Assembly (NCBI GenBank): GCA_018812465.1
Contig: JAHJCS010000246.1
Location: 1-13,320 of the forward strand
Direction of reading: 5' to 3'
Origin: Nanobdellota archaeon
GTDB lineage: Archaea; Nanobdellota; Nanobdellia; Woesearchaeales; UBA12501
DNA length: 13,320 nt
The notes below the pieces were generated by a model. That model was not told where the DNA came from and made no database searches. It saw nothing but the letters and a program-made list of their open reading frames with translations. The position numbers and the translations under genes are program-made. Below, piece after piece: positions 12,082 through 13,320 of the stretch (the first letter of the stretch is position 1; each line of letters starts with the position of its first letter).

Positions 12082-13176
12082 TTATGCTTTTAGAAGCATA
12101 TCAATCACAGCCTTAAAGTCCCTTTCTTCTGCTGCTAGGTCATTTGCCTGTTCAAATGCATTGCCTATCCTGTAATATTTGCAGCCGAACACATAAGTAG
12201 GAACTCCACCTTGTTCGCTTTTCTCCCAGAACATCTTCAGATAAGTGTCAGGAACCTTGGTCTCTGGCTCAGGAGTAAGAGTATTGTCACCAGTATCCAT
12301 CTCCCAGTGATATGCTGCAATAGTGTCTCCATACTCTTTTGCCATGGAGTCAAATGTCTGTTTTATCCACCTGCAATGAGGGCAGGTTGTTGTTGAGAAC
12401 AATATCACAAGAGGTTTTCCATCTTCCATGCATATCTCTTCATCTATGCTCCTGAATGACTTTCCTGGCTGAGTGTTTGCTGCGCCTGATGAGGCTCCCT
12501 GGCCCAGAAGTATCTGTATGTCTGCATTGTCTTTGAGTTCCTGCATGAACTTCTGGTTAGCAAGATAAGATTTAATATCATCCTTGACATCAGAATAAGG
12601 CTGATATGTCTCGTTTCCTGTGGTGAAAAGCTCCTTGTTCTTGGCATAGAAATCTTTAACCTCATTATCAGCGATTTCCATCTCTGACAGGCTCTGATTC
12701 ATGAGCTTTGTTATGATTATCTGCTCTTCAGCCAGTAACTTGAATTCATCAAGAGTCATGTTCTGCTCTTCAAGCTGCTGAATGAACTCATCTTCAGTCA
12801 CTCCGCCAAGCTCTATGATCTCATTGACCATGCTGATGACCTCTTCTTCAGAAGCACTTATGCCTCTTTTGGCTGCTTCCTGCACAAGAAGCTTTTGAGG
12901 TACGATTGTCTCAGTAAGGAATTTCTCACGGGTGATGCCTATCATCCTGTAGGTCTCAGGCACTCTGCTGTATAGCTGATCAAGCTCTTTCTCTGTTATC
13001 TTCTCTCCGTTTACGACAGCTGCCACATTCTCTGGTTCTATCGCTGGAAATAGCCGGTCATAGAATACCAGCAGAAGCACGAGCGCCAGGAGTATGAATA
13101 CTGCAGCGCCAATCTTCCAAGTGTTAGAATTATCTTTTTTATCTGATTTATGGTTGTGTGATTTTTTCTTTGCCAA
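12082..13176 (-). CDS. Membrane-anchored SurA-like chaperone fused to thioredoxin, 364 aa
   Basis: Residues 1-20 are basic and residues 21-39 are a membrane anchor (KIGAAVFILLALVLLLVFY). Residues about 50-220 match the SurA/PrsA N-terminal chaperone module (VAAVVNGEKITEKELDQLYSRVP; KLLVQEAAKRGISASEEEV), but I see no parvulin isomerase domain. After a linker (residues 225-240, SSGAANTQPGKS), residues 245-364 are a thioredoxin fold: PLVILFSTTTCPHCRWIK with CPHC at 265-268 and cis-Pro326 in GGVPTYVFG. The predicted role is holding unfolded secreted proteins while oxidising or isomerising their disulfides. The start is TTG with a GAGAGGG Shine-Dalgarno 7 nt upstream; no ATG lies near. It heads the operon with the small thioredoxin-like and NFACT genes. 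The Cys-rich surface protein encoded in this window is an obvious kind of client. Confidence 0.9.
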   Translation of the reverse strand: MAKKKSHNHKSDKKDNSNTWKIGAAVFILLALVLLLVFYDRLFPAIEPENVAAVVNGEKITEKELDQLYSRVPETYRMIGITREKFLTETIVPQKLLVQEAAKRGISASEEEVISMVNEIIELGGVTEDEFIQQLEEQNMTLDEFKLLAEEQIIITKLMNQSLSEMEIADNEVKDFYAKNKELFTTGNETYQPYSDVKDDIKSYLANQKFMQELKDNADIQILLGQGASSGAANTQPGKSFRSIDEEICMEDGKPLVILFSTTTCPHCRWIKQTFDSMAKEYGDTIAAYHWEMDTGDNTLTPEPETKVPDTYLKMFWEKSEQGGVPTYVFGCKYYRIGNAFEQANDLAAEERDFKAVIDMLLKA

Positions 13177-13183
13177 TTTTTAT

Positions 13184-13190
13184 CCCTCTC
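13184..13190 (-). promoter_or_regulatory. Shine-Dalgarno of the SurA-thioredoxin gene
   Basis: GAGAGGG on the minus strand, 7 nt before TTG 13176, supports the non-ATG start and a leadered mRNA. AT-rich boxes at 13201-13217 and 13236-13250 are candidate TATA elements; I cannot choose between them. Confidence 0.5.
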
Positions 13191-13288
13191 TTAAATGATT
13201 GTATAAATACTTATAAGATGTGGTTTTATCTAGAACATTAATAAATCTTTTGGTGTTGTACTCCTATAGGTTGTCACTGTTTGGTTCC

Positions 13289-13301
13289 AATAAATATTTA
13301 T
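13289..13301 (+). promoter_or_regulatory. TATA box pointing out of the window
   Basis: AATAAATATTTATAT on the plus strand after GGTTCC. A start about 27 nt downstream would fall at or just beyond 13320, so a rightward gene probably begins just outside the window. 13218-13288 shows nothing else I can support. Confidence 0.4.
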
Positions 13302-13320
13302 ATCAAAGGCCCAATAGTAT

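Overview
The window looks like part of an AT-rich archaeal genome, most likely a DPANN lineage of the Woesearchaeota/Pacearchaeota kind. Nearly every gene has a TATA box centred about 27 nt before its start codon (leaderless transcription). There is an archaeal RNase HII, an A1-U72 initiator tRNA, a TrmB-type regulator, an NFACT/RqcH protein, and a very large membrane-anchored Cys-rich surface protein with the KGQITPF-type N-terminus I associate with these small-genome archaea. The lineage call is inference; no 16S rRNA or other strong phylogenetic marker is present.

Layout. 1-1885 (minus): the 5' 628 codons of a secreted transglutaminase-like protein. 1886-2534: no protein gene; it holds tRNA-Ser(GCU) on the minus strand surrounded by short hairpin-rich DNA and partial copies of its own 5' and 3' ends. 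2535-2609: initiator tRNA-Met (plus). 2689-3695 (plus): a small HPF-like protein and RNase HII. 3705-8412 (minus): the 1301-residue surface protein and a TrmB-family regulator. 8523-9575 (plus): a protein with an orphan phosphohistidine swivelling domain. 9663-9776: 5S rRNA, followed by a hairpin-rich insert and a second copy of the 5S 3' end. 10003-10530 (minus): unknown protein. 10583-13176 (minus): a tight operon of a SurA-like/thioredoxin fusion, a small membrane thioredoxin-like protein and a short NFACT protein. 13177-13320: upstream region with a TATA box pointing out of the window.

The most unusual content is a family of short (about 85-165 bp), non-coding, hairpin-rich inserts at the ends of two unrelated structural RNA genes. 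Each lies between the intact gene and a 20-35 bp direct repeat of that gene's end. There are three on the 5' and 3' sides of tRNA-Ser and one downstream of 5S rRNA. Inserts from the two loci share sequence (CATGGAG, CACTAATCT, GTGTGCACGGAG) and a stem with compensatory base changes, so they appear to be related. In the 5S case the T-run terminator is now behind the second, outer copy of the gene end. On the 5' side of tRNA-Ser the old promoter is in front of a 17-nt relic of the tRNA, and the insert supplies a new TATA box. My reading is a small non-autonomous element that inserts at ends of RNA genes and restores them. I do not recognise it as a described family.

The protein genes suggest a cell-surface and protein-quality theme: secreted or anchored surface proteins, extracytoplasmic thiol and chaperone functions, and a ribosome-rescue factor that shares an operon with them.
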